From positions 1 through 14,074 of the forward strand of contig CAJYKY010000569.1 in assembly GCA_913775005.1 (NCBI GenBank): a DNA stretch of 14,074 bases, written 5' to 3'. Of the stretch, positions 6,945-13,665 are shown piece by piece (positions within the stretch are counted from its first letter, which is position 1; each line of letters starts with the position of its first letter). The position numbers were made by a program, and so were the translations under genes. The notes below the pieces were generated by a model. That model had not been told where the DNA came from. It saw nothing but the letters and a program-made list of their open reading frames with translations, and did no database searches. The DNA is from an uncultured Achromobacter sp. (GTDB taxonomy: Bacteria; Pseudomonadota; Gammaproteobacteria; Burkholderiales; Burkholderiaceae_B).

Positions 6945-7682
6945 TCAGCCCGCCAGATTTGTCATCCCCAGGAATTGACGCAACTCCGGTGTGGCGGGTG
7001 AGGAAAACAATTCCTCAGGCGGCCCGATCTCATGCACGCGTCCCTGGTGCATGAACACGACCCGATCGCAGACCTCGCGCGCAAAGCGCATTTCGTGCGT
7101 GACCATCAACAGGGTCATGCCATCCGCGGCCAGTTCTCGCACCACCGCCAGCACTTCGTTGACCAGCTCGGGGTCCAGCGCCGACGTGATTTCATCGCAC
7201 AGCAGCGCCAGCGGCTGCATCGCCAGCGCGCGTGCAATCGCCACGCGCTGCTGCTGCCCGCCCGACAGCTCGTCGGGCCACGCGTCGAACTTGTGCGCCA
7301 GCCCCACCCGCGTCAACATGGCATGCGCCATGTCGGCGGCCTCGGCTTGCGGCATGCGCTTGGCCACCATCGGCGACAGCATGACGTTGCGCCCCACCGT
7401 CAGGTGCGGAAACAGATTGAACTGCTGAAAGATCATGCCGACCTTCAGACGCAGCGCGCGCAGCCGCAGCTCGTCATTGCCCAGCTGCGCGTCGGCCACC
7501 ATGATGGCGCCGCCGTCGATCTGCTCCAAGCCGTTCACGCATCGCAACAAGGTGCTTTTGCCCGACCCGCTTTTGCCGATGATGGCGATGACCTCCCCGG
7601 GTTCGACGCGCAGCGTCACCCCCTTCAGGACTTCGTTGTCGCCGAATTTCTTGCGGACGTCTTCAAGGGCGATGAGCGGCAT
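6945..7682 (-). CDS. Polar amino-acid ABC transporter, ATP-binding protein
   Basis: This 245-residue cytoplasmic ATPase powers the importer encoded by the same operon. It contains Walker A GKSGSGKST (residues 36-44), the Q-loop glutamine Q86, signature LSGGQQQR (139-146), Walker B LALLCDE (158-164) with catalytic E164, and the switch histidine H196 in VTHEM. The sequence is of the GlnQ/HisP group (VLKGVTL, NLFPHLTV, EITSALDPEL), which handle polar amino acids. Its start ATG at 7680-7682 lies inside the end of the permease gene, a 20-bp overlap that implies translational coupling. It is the last gene of the operon and converges with dta. Substrate cannot be told from the ATPase. Confidence 0.95.
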   Translation of the reverse strand: MPLIALEDVRKKFGDNEVLKGVTLRVEPGEVIAIIGKSGSGKSTLLRCVNGLEQIDGGAIMVADAQLGNDELRLRALRLKVGMIFQQFNLFPHLTVGRNVMLSPMVAKRMPQAEAADMAHAMLTRVGLAHKFDAWPDELSGGQQQRVAIARALAMQPLALLCDEITSALDPELVNEVLAVVRELAADGMTLLMVTHEMRFAREVCDRVVFMHQGRVHEIGPPEELFSSPATPELRQFLGMTNLAG

Positions 7683-8319
7683 GCAACTTCCTTTCCAATC
7701 GTAGGCTGAGGCGCGACAAGGGCCAGCACAGCGCGAAGTAGATGAGTGCGGTGGTGGCGTAGACAGTGAACGGGCTGAACGTGGCGTTGGTGATCACCGT
7801 GCTGGCTTTGGACAGCTCGGTAAAGCCGATGATCGATGTCAGCGCGGTGCTCTTGACGATCTGCACCGCGAACCCGACCGTGGGCGCGATGGCAACGCGC
7901 AGCGCCTGCGGCAGCACCACGTAGCGCATCTGTTGCACATAGCCCAACGCCAGGCTGGCGGATGCTTCCCATTGACCCTTCGGAACAGATTCCACGCAGC
8001 CGCGCCAGATCTCGGCCAGGAACGCGCCCGACCACAGCGTCAGCGCTGCGCCTGCCGCGAGCCAGGGCGGCACCTCCACCCCCAGCAGCGACAAGCCGAA
8101 GAACGCCAGGAACAGTTGCATCAACAGCGGTGTGCCCTGGAACAGTTCGATATAAGCCCAGCTGATGCGGCGCATCACCGTCACGCGCGATGTGCGCATC
8201 ATCAGCGTCAGCATGCCCATTAGCGCCCCGCCGGCAAACGCCACCAGCGACAGCACGACGGTCCATCTTGCGGCCAGCAGCAAGTTGCGGACGATGTCCC
8301 AAGCTGAAAATTCAATCAT
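7663..8319 (-). CDS. Polar amino-acid ABC transporter permease (second)
   Basis: A 218-residue inner-membrane protein of the HisM/GlnP group with about five hydrophobic segments. WAYIELFQGTPLLMQLF is the standard family motif, and the EAA loop that docks the ATPase reads EASASLALGYVQQMRYVVLP (about residues 128-147). Within that loop the normally conserved glycine is alanine. The ATG overlaps the stop of the upstream permease as ATGA (8316-8319), and its own end overlaps the ATPase gene, so the three are translated as a block. It probably forms a heterodimer with the other permease. Confidence 0.94.
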   Translation of the reverse strand: MIEFSAWDIVRNLLLAARWTVVLSLVAFAGGALMGMLTLMMRTSRVTVMRRISWAYIELFQGTPLLMQLFLAFFGLSLLGVEVPPWLAAGAALTLWSGAFLAEIWRGCVESVPKGQWEASASLALGYVQQMRYVVLPQALRVAIAPTVGFAVQIVKSTALTSIIGFTELSKASTVITNATFSPFTVYATTALIYFALCWPLSRLSLRLERKLHAAHRP

Positions 8320-8984
8320 CGCGCCGCCTTGCGAAACAGCCAGTGGCCCATCATGCGCAACAGCTGACGCAATACGATGGCCAGCGCCAGATAGATGCCC
8401 GTGGTCACCAGGTACACCTCGAACGCGCGGAAGTTGCGCGACTGGATGAAGTTGGCGGCAAAGGTCAGGTCTTCAGCGGCGATCTGCGAACACACCGCCG
8501 ACCCCAGCATCACGATCACGATCTGCGACGACAGCGCCGGCCAGATGCGTTTGAACGCGGGCTTGAGCACCACATGCCGGAACACCTGAAACCGCGTCAA
8601 CGCCAGGCTCGCGCCCGCCTCGTATTGGCCCTTGGGCGTGGCGTCGATGCCGGCGCGGATGATCTCGGCGCTGTATGCGCCCAGGTTCAACGCCATCGCC
8701 AGACACGCCGCCTGCATTTCACCCAGCTGCACGCCCAGCGCGGGCAAGCCGAAGAAGATGAAGAACAGCTGGATCAGAAAGGGGGTGTTGCGGATCAGCT
8801 CAACATAAGCCGCGACGGGGGCGCGCAGCCACGCCGGCCCCTGCGTGCGGACCCAGGCGCACGCGATGCCCAGCGCCACGCCCGCCACCGCGCCGAACGC
8901 AATCAGCTCAACCGTCACGCCGATGCCTTTGATCAGCACCGGCGTGTAGTCGAGCACCGACGCGAAGTCGTATTGGTAAGCCAT
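8316..8984 (-). CDS. Polar amino-acid ABC transporter permease (first)
   Basis: A 222-residue inner-membrane permease of the same HisQ/HisM/GlnP group. AYVELIRNTPFLIQLFFIFFGLP is the characteristic stretch (seen around residues 59-81), and the EAA loop begins EAGASLALTRFQVFRHVVLK, again with alanine for the usual glycine and LK where LP is common. A GAAGGCGG ribosome site precedes the ATG at 8982-8984. The gene starts 18 bp after the binding-protein stop and ends with a 4-bp overlap with the second permease. Substrate specificity is set mainly by the binding protein. Confidence 0.94.
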   Translation of the reverse strand: MAYQYDFASVLDYTPVLIKGIGVTVELIAFGAVAGVALGIACAWVRTQGPAWLRAPVAAYVELIRNTPFLIQLFFIFFGLPALGVQLGEMQAACLAMALNLGAYSAEIIRAGIDATPKGQYEAGASLALTRFQVFRHVVLKPAFKRIWPALSSQIVIVMLGSAVCSQIAAEDLTFAANFIQSRNFRAFEVYLVTTGIYLALAIVLRQLLRMMGHWLFRKAAR

Positions 8985-9002
8985 GATGGCCGCCTTCGGA
9001 AC

Positions 9003-9785
9003 TTACAGGTCCTTGGGCAGCTCGGCCCCCAGCCACTTCTGCGAGATCGCCGCCAGCGAACCGTCACGCTTGGCCGCCGCCAGAATCTCGTTGACCTTGG
9101 CACGCAGCTTGGGCTCGTCCTTGTTCATGCCGATATAGCAGGGCGAGTTCTTGATCAGGAATTTCGTTTCCGGCTTCTTGGCCGGGTTGCGCGCCAGGAT
9201 GGCAGCGGCCACGACGTTGCCGGTGGCAATCATCGGCACCTGCCCCGACAGGAAGGCGGTGATCGTGCCGTTGTTGTCTTCATAGCGCTTGAGCGTGGCC
9301 GTTGCCGGTGCAATCTTGGACAGCTCGATATCTTCCACCGCGCCGCGCGTGACGCCGATGGTCTTGCCGGCCAGGTCTGCCGCCGACGACACCTTCAGGT
9401 CGGCCGGGCCGAACACGCCATTGAAGAACGGCGCGTACGCATCGGAGAAGTCGATCGCCTTCTCGCGCTCGGGGTTCTTGCCCAGGCTGGAAATCACCAG
9501 GTCCACCTTGCGGGTCTGCAAGTACGGGACACGGTTGGCGCTGGTGACGGGCACCAGTTCCAGCTTCACGCCCAGCTGCTTGGCGATGAGCGCGGCGGTG
9601 TCGATGTCATAGCCCAGCGGCTTCATGTCGGCGCCCACCGATCCAAACGGCGGGAAGTCCTGCGGCACGGCGATCTTGATGGTGCCGGACTTGACGATAT
9701 CGTCCAGCGTGTCGGCATGCGTCAGCGGCGCGGCCAGCAAGGTGGCGGCGGTGCAAAGGGACAACAACAGGGTTCTGCGCTTCAT
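9003..9785 (-). CDS. Polar amino-acid ABC transporter periplasmic binding protein
   Basis: A 260-residue family 3 extracellular solute-binding protein. It has a Sec signal peptide (MKRRTLLL, hydrophobic core, likely cut after THA at about residue 24), then TIKIAVPQDFPPFG, GYDIDTAALIAKQLG, and the VDLVISSLGKNPEREKAIDFS block that contacts amino-acid ligands in this family. GKTIGVTRGAVED is the usual second-lobe motif. The ATG at 9783-9785 starts the signal peptide, with GGAGAG a little upstream; the frame is open to 9881, but that extension would run through the sigma-54 promoter. It is the first gene of the operon. The ligand is not readable from sequence; the neighbour D-threonine aldolase makes hydroxyamino acids or glycine-related compounds a reasonable guess. 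Confidence 0.94.
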   Translation of the reverse strand: MKRRTLLLSLCTAATLLAAPLTHADTLDDIVKSGTIKIAVPQDFPPFGSVGADMKPLGYDIDTAALIAKQLGVKLELVPVTSANRVPYLQTRKVDLVISSLGKNPEREKAIDFSDAYAPFFNGVFGPADLKVSSAADLAGKTIGVTRGAVEDIELSKIAPATATLKRYEDNNGTITAFLSGQVPMIATGNVVAAAILARNPAKKPETKFLIKNSPCYIGMNKDEPKLRAKVNEILAAAKRDGSLAAISQKWLGAELPKDL

Positions 9786-9864
9786 GATGAGGAACTCTCC
9801 AGGACGCCCATCGCCCGGGGCGGGTCGATGCGTTGCACACCGATTCGGTATACAAAACTGGAAA

Positions 9865-9880
9865 AGCAAGTTCCGTGCCA
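9865..9880 (-). promoter_or_regulatory. Sigma-54 (RpoN) promoter of the ABC transporter operon
   Basis: The minus strand reads TGGCACG-GAAC-TTGCT from 9880 to 9865. This matches the -24/-12 sigma-54 consensus TGGCACG-N4-TTGCW at every defined position with the exact N4 spacing. The transcription start should be near 9855, giving a leader of about 70 nt to the ATG at 9785. It is correctly oriented in an intergenic region. Sigma-54 promoters need an enhancer-binding activator; amino-acid transport operons such as glnHPQ are known NtrC/RpoN targets. Confidence 0.85.
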
Positions 9881-9886
9881 TTTTTC

Positions 9887-9980
9887 GGCGGCGGGGAAAC
9901 GCCGCCTGCGGATGCTGCGCCGCCCTGATCTGGTGCAGCGACTGCCCCGCAAGCGGGCATGCGCGGCACCGGTTTGGGGT
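9887..9980 (-). promoter_or_regulatory. Possible enhancer region upstream of the sigma-54 promoter
   Basis: A perfect 7-bp dyad, GGCGGCG (9887-9893) with CGCCGCC (9900-9906), sits just upstream of the -24 element. Farther up are two sequences loosely like NtrC sites (GCACC-N5-GGTGC): GCCCT-N5-GGTGC (9922-9936) and GCACC-N5-GGGGT (9966-9980), each with only one good half. Their distance, about 45-115 bp upstream of the -24 element, suits an enhancer-binding protein, but the matches are weak. Confidence 0.3.
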
Positions 9981-10021
9981 GGACGTCAGCCCGCCTTCAG
10001 AAGCCAGACTCAGAAGCCAAA

Positions 10022-10057
10022 AACAAAAAGCCGTCCCGCAGAATCGGGGACGGCTTT
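10022..10057 (-). terminator. Rho-independent terminator of the Bug protein gene
   Basis: A perfect 11-bp stem, AAAGCCGTCCC (10027-10037) with GGGACGGCTTT (10047-10057), has a 9-nt loop. On the minus strand it is followed by a TTTTTGTTTTT tail. It lies 21 bp after the stop of the upstream gene and insulates the sigma-54 operon behind it. A 10-bp direct repeat, TCAGAAGCCA (9997-10006 and 10010-10019), sits immediately beyond. Confidence 0.92.
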
Positions 10058-10078
10058 CGTCTTACAGATGGGTAAAGA

Positions 10079-11044
10079 TCAATCTACCTGCGCGCCAGAT
10101 TGCTTGACCGCGCGGCCCCATTTTTCGACTTCGGTGGCGATGAACGTGCCGGTCGCCTCGGGAGTCAGCGGCATCGGTTCAGCGCCCCGGTCACGCAGGA
10201 ACTTCTGCATTTCCGGCGTATTGAGCGCCACGCCGATCTGCTTGCTCAAATACTGCGTGACCTCGGGCGGCGTGTCGCGCGGAGCCAGCACGGCGGCCCA
10301 GCCGATGGCCTCGAAACCGGGGTAGCCGGATTCCGCCACGGTCGGCACGTCGGGCAATTGCGGCAGGCGCTTGGCGGTGGTCACGGCCAGCGCCACGGCC
10401 TTCTTGCTTTGCACATGCGGCAGGCCGGCAGTCACCGAGTCCACCATCAGGGGCACCTGGTGACCCAGGAAGTCCGCCTGGGCCGGGCCGCTGCCCTTGT
10501 AGGGAATGTGGCGGATATCAATATTGGCGGCGGCCTTGAACATCTCGGCCGACAGATGCTGCGTGCCGCCAATGCCGGCGCTGGCGTAGGCAAGATCGCC
10601 CGGCTTGGCGCGCGCCTGCGTCACCAGCTGATTGAGCGACGTGATGCCCGAGGCCGGCGTGGCCAGGAACATCAGCGGCACCGAGAACACGCCCGAGACC
10701 GGGGCGAAGTCTTTGGTCAGGCTGTAGTTGATGGTCTTGTACAGCGTCTGGTTGACGGCCGCGGCGCTGCCGGCGATGACGAGCGTGTAGCCATCGGGCG
10801 CTGCGCGTGCGGCTTGCTCCATGCCGATGTTGCTGCCGGCGCCCGCGCGGTTTTCCACGACGATGGGCTGCTTGACGGCGGCGCCCAGCTTTTCAGCCAG
10901 CGCGCGGGCAAAGATGTCGGTGGCTTGCCCGGGCGGGAATGGCACGACCAGACGGATGGGGCGGTCGGGATACTCGGCGTGCGCCGGGGCGCCGGCCGCC
11001 GCCAGCGCCAGGCCGGCGGCAAGACTGGAAAGAATACGTTTCAT
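10079..11044 (-). CDS. Bug-family (TctC-like) tripartite tricarboxylate transporter binding protein
   Basis: A 321-residue periplasmic protein with signal peptide MKRILSSLAAGLALAAAG ending in AHA (about residue 23). YPDRPIRLVVPFPPGQATD is the family start, with GQATD where GGxxD is commoner. VVENRAGAGSNIG, AAPDGYTLV, YASAGIGGTQHLSAEMFK, HIPYKGSGPAQADFLGHQV and the LPDVPTVAESGYPGFE block follow in the usual order. Such proteins bind small carboxylates and are greatly expanded in Bordetella and relatives, mostly without TctA/TctB membrane partners nearby; none is present here. The ATG at 11042-11044 has only a poor ribosome site but fits the signal peptide. It is transcribed alone, divergent from argD, and closed by a strong terminator. 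Ligand unknown. Confidence 0.93.
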   Translation of the reverse strand: MKRILSSLAAGLALAAAGAPAHAEYPDRPIRLVVPFPPGQATDIFARALAEKLGAAVKQPIVVENRAGAGSNIGMEQAARAAPDGYTLVIAGSAAAVNQTLYKTINYSLTKDFAPVSGVFSVPLMFLATPASGITSLNQLVTQARAKPGDLAYASAGIGGTQHLSAEMFKAAANIDIRHIPYKGSGPAQADFLGHQVPLMVDSVTAGLPHVQSKKAVALAVTTAKRLPQLPDVPTVAESGYPGFEAIGWAAVLAPRDTPPEVTQYLSKQIGVALNTPEMQKFLRDRGAEPMPLTPEATGTFIATEVEKWGRAVKQSGAQVD

Positions 11045-11262
11045 GATTGGTCAGTAAAAAGCGACAAGGGGCGCGCGTAGAGAGCGCGTCACTTCTCATA
11101 AAATAGAGCGCCCGGCACAGCGGCCCTTTTGAGGCGGCCCGGGGCGATTCGGCGGGGGTGCGTCACGATAGCATCCCTTTGTCGGTGCTACATTTGCCCT
11201 TTCGCGTTCCTTGCGCGAAGTTTTCCCCTTTTCCCCTGTCCTTTCATCCCGCAGGAACCGCC
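11045..11262. promoter_or_regulatory. Divergent region between Bug gene and argD
   Basis: These 218 bp carry no gene. They must hold the promoters for the minus-strand Bug gene and plus-strand argD. An AT-rich patch with TAAAAT (11099-11104) is a possible -10 for argD but lacks a convincing -35. An AGGAA ribosome site stands a few bases before the argD ATG. GCGGCCC occurs twice (11120-11126 and 11134-11140). I see no clear operator. Confidence 0.35.
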
Positions 11263-12456
11263 ATGGAATTCAGCCAGTTCAACGTCAACACCCTCATGGA
11301 TATCACTTCCCGCCCGGACCTCGTGTTCGTCAGCGGCAAGGGCTCCTGGCTGGAGGATCACGCGGGCAAGCGATACCTGGACTTCGTGCAGGGCTGGGCG
11401 GTGAACACGCTGGGCCACTCCGCGCCGGAAATGCAGCGCGCGCTGGTCGAGCAATCGCAAAAGCTGATGAACCCGTCGCCGGCGTTCTACAACATCCCCT
11501 CGATCGAGCTGGCTCAGCGCCTGACCGGCGCGTCCTGCTTTGACCGCGTCTTCTTCGCCAACAGCGGCGGCGAAGCCAACGAAGGCGCCATCAAGCTGGC
11601 GCGCAAGTGGGGCCAGGTCAAGAAGAACGGCGCCTACAAGATCATCACGATGAACCACGGCTTCCACGGCCGCACGCTGGCCACGATGTCGGCGTCGGGC
11701 AAGCCGGGCTGGGACAAGATGTTCGCCCCGCAAGTCGAAGGTTTCCCCAAGGCGGAATTGAACGACCTGGAATCGGTGAAGAAGCTGATCGACGACAAGA
11801 CCGTCGCCATCATGCTGGAACCGGTGCAGGGCGAAGGCGGCGTCATCCCCGCCACCCGCGAATTCATGCAAGGCCTGCGCAAGCTGGCTGACGAGAACCA
11901 GCTGCTGCTGATCGTCGACGAAGTGCAGACCGGCATGGGCCGTACCGGCAAGATGTTTGCCTACCAGCATTCCGACGTCACACCCGACATCATGACGCTG
12001 GCCAAGGGCATCGGCGGCGGCGTGCCGCTGGCCGCGCTGCTGGCTCGCCAGGACGCTTGCGTGTTCCAGCACGGCGACCAGGGTGGCACGTACAACGGCA
12101 ACCCGCTCACCACCGCTGTCGGCGTGGCCGTGTTCGACGCGCTGGCCGCTCCCGGCTTCATGGATGCCGTCAACGCACGCGCCAAGCAGCTGTCCGAAGG
12201 CCTCTTGGCCCTGTCGGCCAAGTACGGCATGAAGGGCGAACGCGGCCAGGGCCTGCTGCGCGCACTGGTCATGGACCGCGACGACGGCCCGGCCATCGTC
12301 GAAGCCGCCCGCAACCAGAACCCGCAAGGCCTGCTGCTGAACGCACCGCGCCCGAACCTGCTGCGCTTCATGCCGGCGCTGAACGTCACGGCCGAAGAAA
12401 TCGACCTGATGCTGACGCAGCTGGACGCGCTGATCGCGCAGGTGCGCAAGGCGTAA
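11263..12456 (+). CDS. argD: Acetylornithine aminotransferase (class III)
   Basis: A 397-residue cytoplasmic PLP enzyme. The family converts N-acetylglutamate semialdehyde and glutamate to N-acetylornithine and 2-oxoglutarate in arginine synthesis. Motifs seen are ANSGGEANEGAIKLAR (residues 99-114), NHGFHGRTLATMSASG (131-146), LEPVQGEGGV (185-194), IVDEVQTGMGRTG (217-229; D219 contacts the PLP ring) and TLAKGIGGG (245-253) with the PLP lysine K248. The ATG at 11263 has AGGAA upstream and gives the normal length; the frame is open from 11158 but the added residues are unlike the family. Other class III enzymes (succinylornithine or ornithine/4-aminobutyrate aminotransferases) share the motifs, so exact substrate is less certain than family. 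It is monocistronic: no arg genes adjoin, and a terminator follows. Confidence 0.88.
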   Translation: MEFSQFNVNTLMDITSRPDLVFVSGKGSWLEDHAGKRYLDFVQGWAVNTLGHSAPEMQRALVEQSQKLMNPSPAFYNIPSIELAQRLTGASCFDRVFFANSGGEANEGAIKLARKWGQVKKNGAYKIITMNHGFHGRTLATMSASGKPGWDKMFAPQVEGFPKAELNDLESVKKLIDDKTVAIMLEPVQGEGGVIPATREFMQGLRKLADENQLLLIVDEVQTGMGRTGKMFAYQHSDVTPDIMTLAKGIGGGVPLAALLARQDACVFQHGDQGGTYNGNPLTTAVGVAVFDALAAPGFMDAVNARAKQLSEGLLALSAKYGMKGERGQGLLRALVMDRDDGPAIVEAARNQNPQGLLLNAPRPNLLRFMPALNVTAEEIDLMLTQLDALIAQVRKA

Positions 12457-12480
12457 TGGCAGCGTCTTCGTAAGCCATGA

Positions 12481-12511
12481 ACAAGGGCCGCAGATGCGGC
12501 CTTTGTTTTTT
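12481..12511 (+). terminator. Rho-independent terminator of argD
   Basis: ACAAGGGCCGC (12481-12491) pairs with GCGGCCTTTGT (12496-12506) through 11 positions, one being a G-U wobble. The loop is 4 nt and a run of six T follows (12506-12511). It lies 24 bp after the argD stop and separates it from the small gene downstream. Confidence 0.92.
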
Positions 12512-12548
12512 GGTGCGACGAGGTTCTGCCGCGATAGAAAGGAAAGCA

Positions 12549-12878
12549 ATGAACGGAAAAGAATTTGTCGCCAATTGGGATGCGCTGCGGGCAGAGCTGC
12601 TGGCATCATTCATGGCGCCAGAGGGTGCAAGCGCCGTCGCGGCCAAGGTGCGGGCGATGGGCCTGTCTGACGCGCAGAACGATCAGTTGCGGCAGGTGCT
12701 GGATGGCGTGCTGAAAGACACGATGGTCAGCCTGCTGATGGGTCTGGACGGCGCGGCCAGCATCGGCGGCGATCAGCAGCAGTTCACGATATCGGATGAA
12801 GACGGCAATGTGATCGACGGGATCGAAGAAGCGGCTTGGGCCTGCTTCGCCCATGATGGGACGGATCTTTGCGGTTGA
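12549..12878 (+). CDS. Small acidic conserved-looking hypothetical protein
   Basis: This 109-residue protein is not recognised with certainty. It has no signal peptide or membrane segment. The first ~65 residues look helical and alanine-rich (MNGKEFVANWDALRAELLAS, then LRQVLDGVLKDTMVSLLMGLDG). The second part (FTISDEDGNVIDG, EEAAWACF) looks like short strands followed by an acidic tail; it has two cysteines, in WACF and at the penultimate position. The pattern of a helical half with a LLMGLDG turn and a strand-rich end resembles small cytoplasmic DUF families of unknown role. The ATG at 12549 is preceded by GGAAAG at 12541-12546; the frame is open to 12477 but this would include the argD terminator. 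GC-rich codon use supports coding. It converges with the HD gene, 21 bp between stops. Confidence 0.75.
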   Translation: MNGKEFVANWDALRAELLASFMAPEGASAVAAKVRAMGLSDAQNDQLRQVLDGVLKDTMVSLLMGLDGAASIGGDQQQFTISDEDGNVIDGIEEAAWACFAHDGTDLCG

Positions 12879-12899
12879 TCGTCCGCCGCTGATGCCGCA

Positions 12900-13514
12900 T
12901 TAATGGCGGCCGGATTCGTCACCGCCGCTATTCGCGCGTCGCTGAAAATGCCGGCTTACCCATTGTTCGCACTCCTGCCATAGCCGGGGCGCCCCACGCT
13001 TGATAACGGGGCCATACCGGGCGAAGACCTGCTCCGCCGACACGCCGCTTTCGGTCCAGGTGCCGCCGCCCGTGCAGATATTGGTCAGCAACGGTTGGAA
13101 GCGATCCAGTGCCTTGGCGAACTTCGCATCTTCGGTTTGCGCGTCTTCAAATTCTTGCCACAAGCGCAGAAATTCGCTGCGTTGCGGTTCCGGCAAAAGG
13201 CCGAACAGCCGCTGGGCGGCGCGGGCTTCCTCTTCAGCCTGCAACGCCGCGGATGAGCCGCCGTGAATCGGAAAATCCCCCACGTCGATTTCAACGATGT
13301 CGTGCAGCAAAAGCATCCGCATGACGCGATTCGTGTCCACCGCGCCGCTGGCGTACTCGTTCAGAATCATGGCGTACATCGCCAGATGCCAGGAGTGTTC
13401 GGCGGAATTTTCCTTTCTGCTGTTGTCCAGCAGCGGGGACTGCCTGACGACAGTTTTGAGCCGATCGATTTCCCTTAGGAAAGCCAGCTGGTCTTCGAGC
13501 GTGGTGGGTGGCAT
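12900..13514 (-). CDS. HD-domain phosphohydrolase (YfbR/HDDC2-like)
   Basis: A 204-residue cytoplasmic protein with the metal-dependent HD fold. Visible ligands are H40 in ENSAEHSWHLA, H71-D72 in LLLHDIVEIDVGD (with E75 following), and D137 in KALDRFQPLL. This is the HD arrangement of the YfbR/HDDC2 group, whose studied members are 5'-nucleotidases acting on deoxynucleoside monophosphates. The substrate here is not proven. The ATG at 13512-13514 (MPPTTLEDQLAFL) fits the family length; the frame is open to 13916 but that part reads as an antisense shadow of the next gene. The ribosome site is weak. It converges with the small hypothetical gene and diverges from the last gene, with a TTTACGTAAA palindrome 30 bp upstream. 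Confidence 0.88.
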   Translation of the reverse strand: MPPTTLEDQLAFLREIDRLKTVVRQSPLLDNSRKENSAEHSWHLAMYAMILNEYASGAVDTNRVMRMLLLHDIVEIDVGDFPIHGGSSAALQAEEEARAAQRLFGLLPEPQRSEFLRLWQEFEDAQTEDAKFAKALDRFQPLLTNICTGGGTWTESGVSAEQVFARYGPVIKRGAPRLWQECEQWVSRHFQRRANSGGDESGRH

Positions 13515-13544
13515 GGGTGGATCGCGCCTGCGGTAATGCTGAAG

Positions 13545-13554
13545 TTTACGTAAA
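13545..13554. promoter_or_regulatory. TTTACGTAAA palindrome upstream of the HD gene
   Basis: A perfect 10-bp palindrome stands in an otherwise GC-rich 151-bp divergent region. TTTACGTAAA-like sequences occur in operators of some MerR-family regulators such as LiuR. On the minus strand a TTGAAC (about 25 bp upstream) with TAAACT overlapping the palindrome could form a loose promoter with 19-bp spacing. Assignment is tentative. Confidence 0.3.
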
Positions 13555-13665
13555 TTGCGCGGAGGGTGTTCAAGTGGACACGCCAAATCCGCCACACCGG
13601 CAACGCACGCAGGCGATAGGCTACAGTGCTGCGGAGCACGCATAGATTTCAGGAGAAGTACCGCA

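Noticed and set aside
9786..9881. A 32-residue N-terminal extension of the ABC binding protein
   Set aside because: It would start upstream of the expected transcription start of the sigma-54 promoter and displace the signal peptide.
9941..9960. TGCCCCGC/GCGGGCA hairpin as a terminator
   Set aside because: The stem is imperfect, no T-run follows, and a much better terminator lies about 80 bp away.
8190..10325. A 711-codon plus-strand open frame across the ABC operon and its promoter
   Set aside because: It lies antisense to four clear transporter genes, is Arg/His/Gln-rich as expected for a GC-rich shadow frame, and has no family motif.
11188..12609. A 473-codon minus-strand open frame opposite argD
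   Set aside because: Fully antisense to argD and crosses the argD terminator; His/Gln/Arg-rich low-information sequence.
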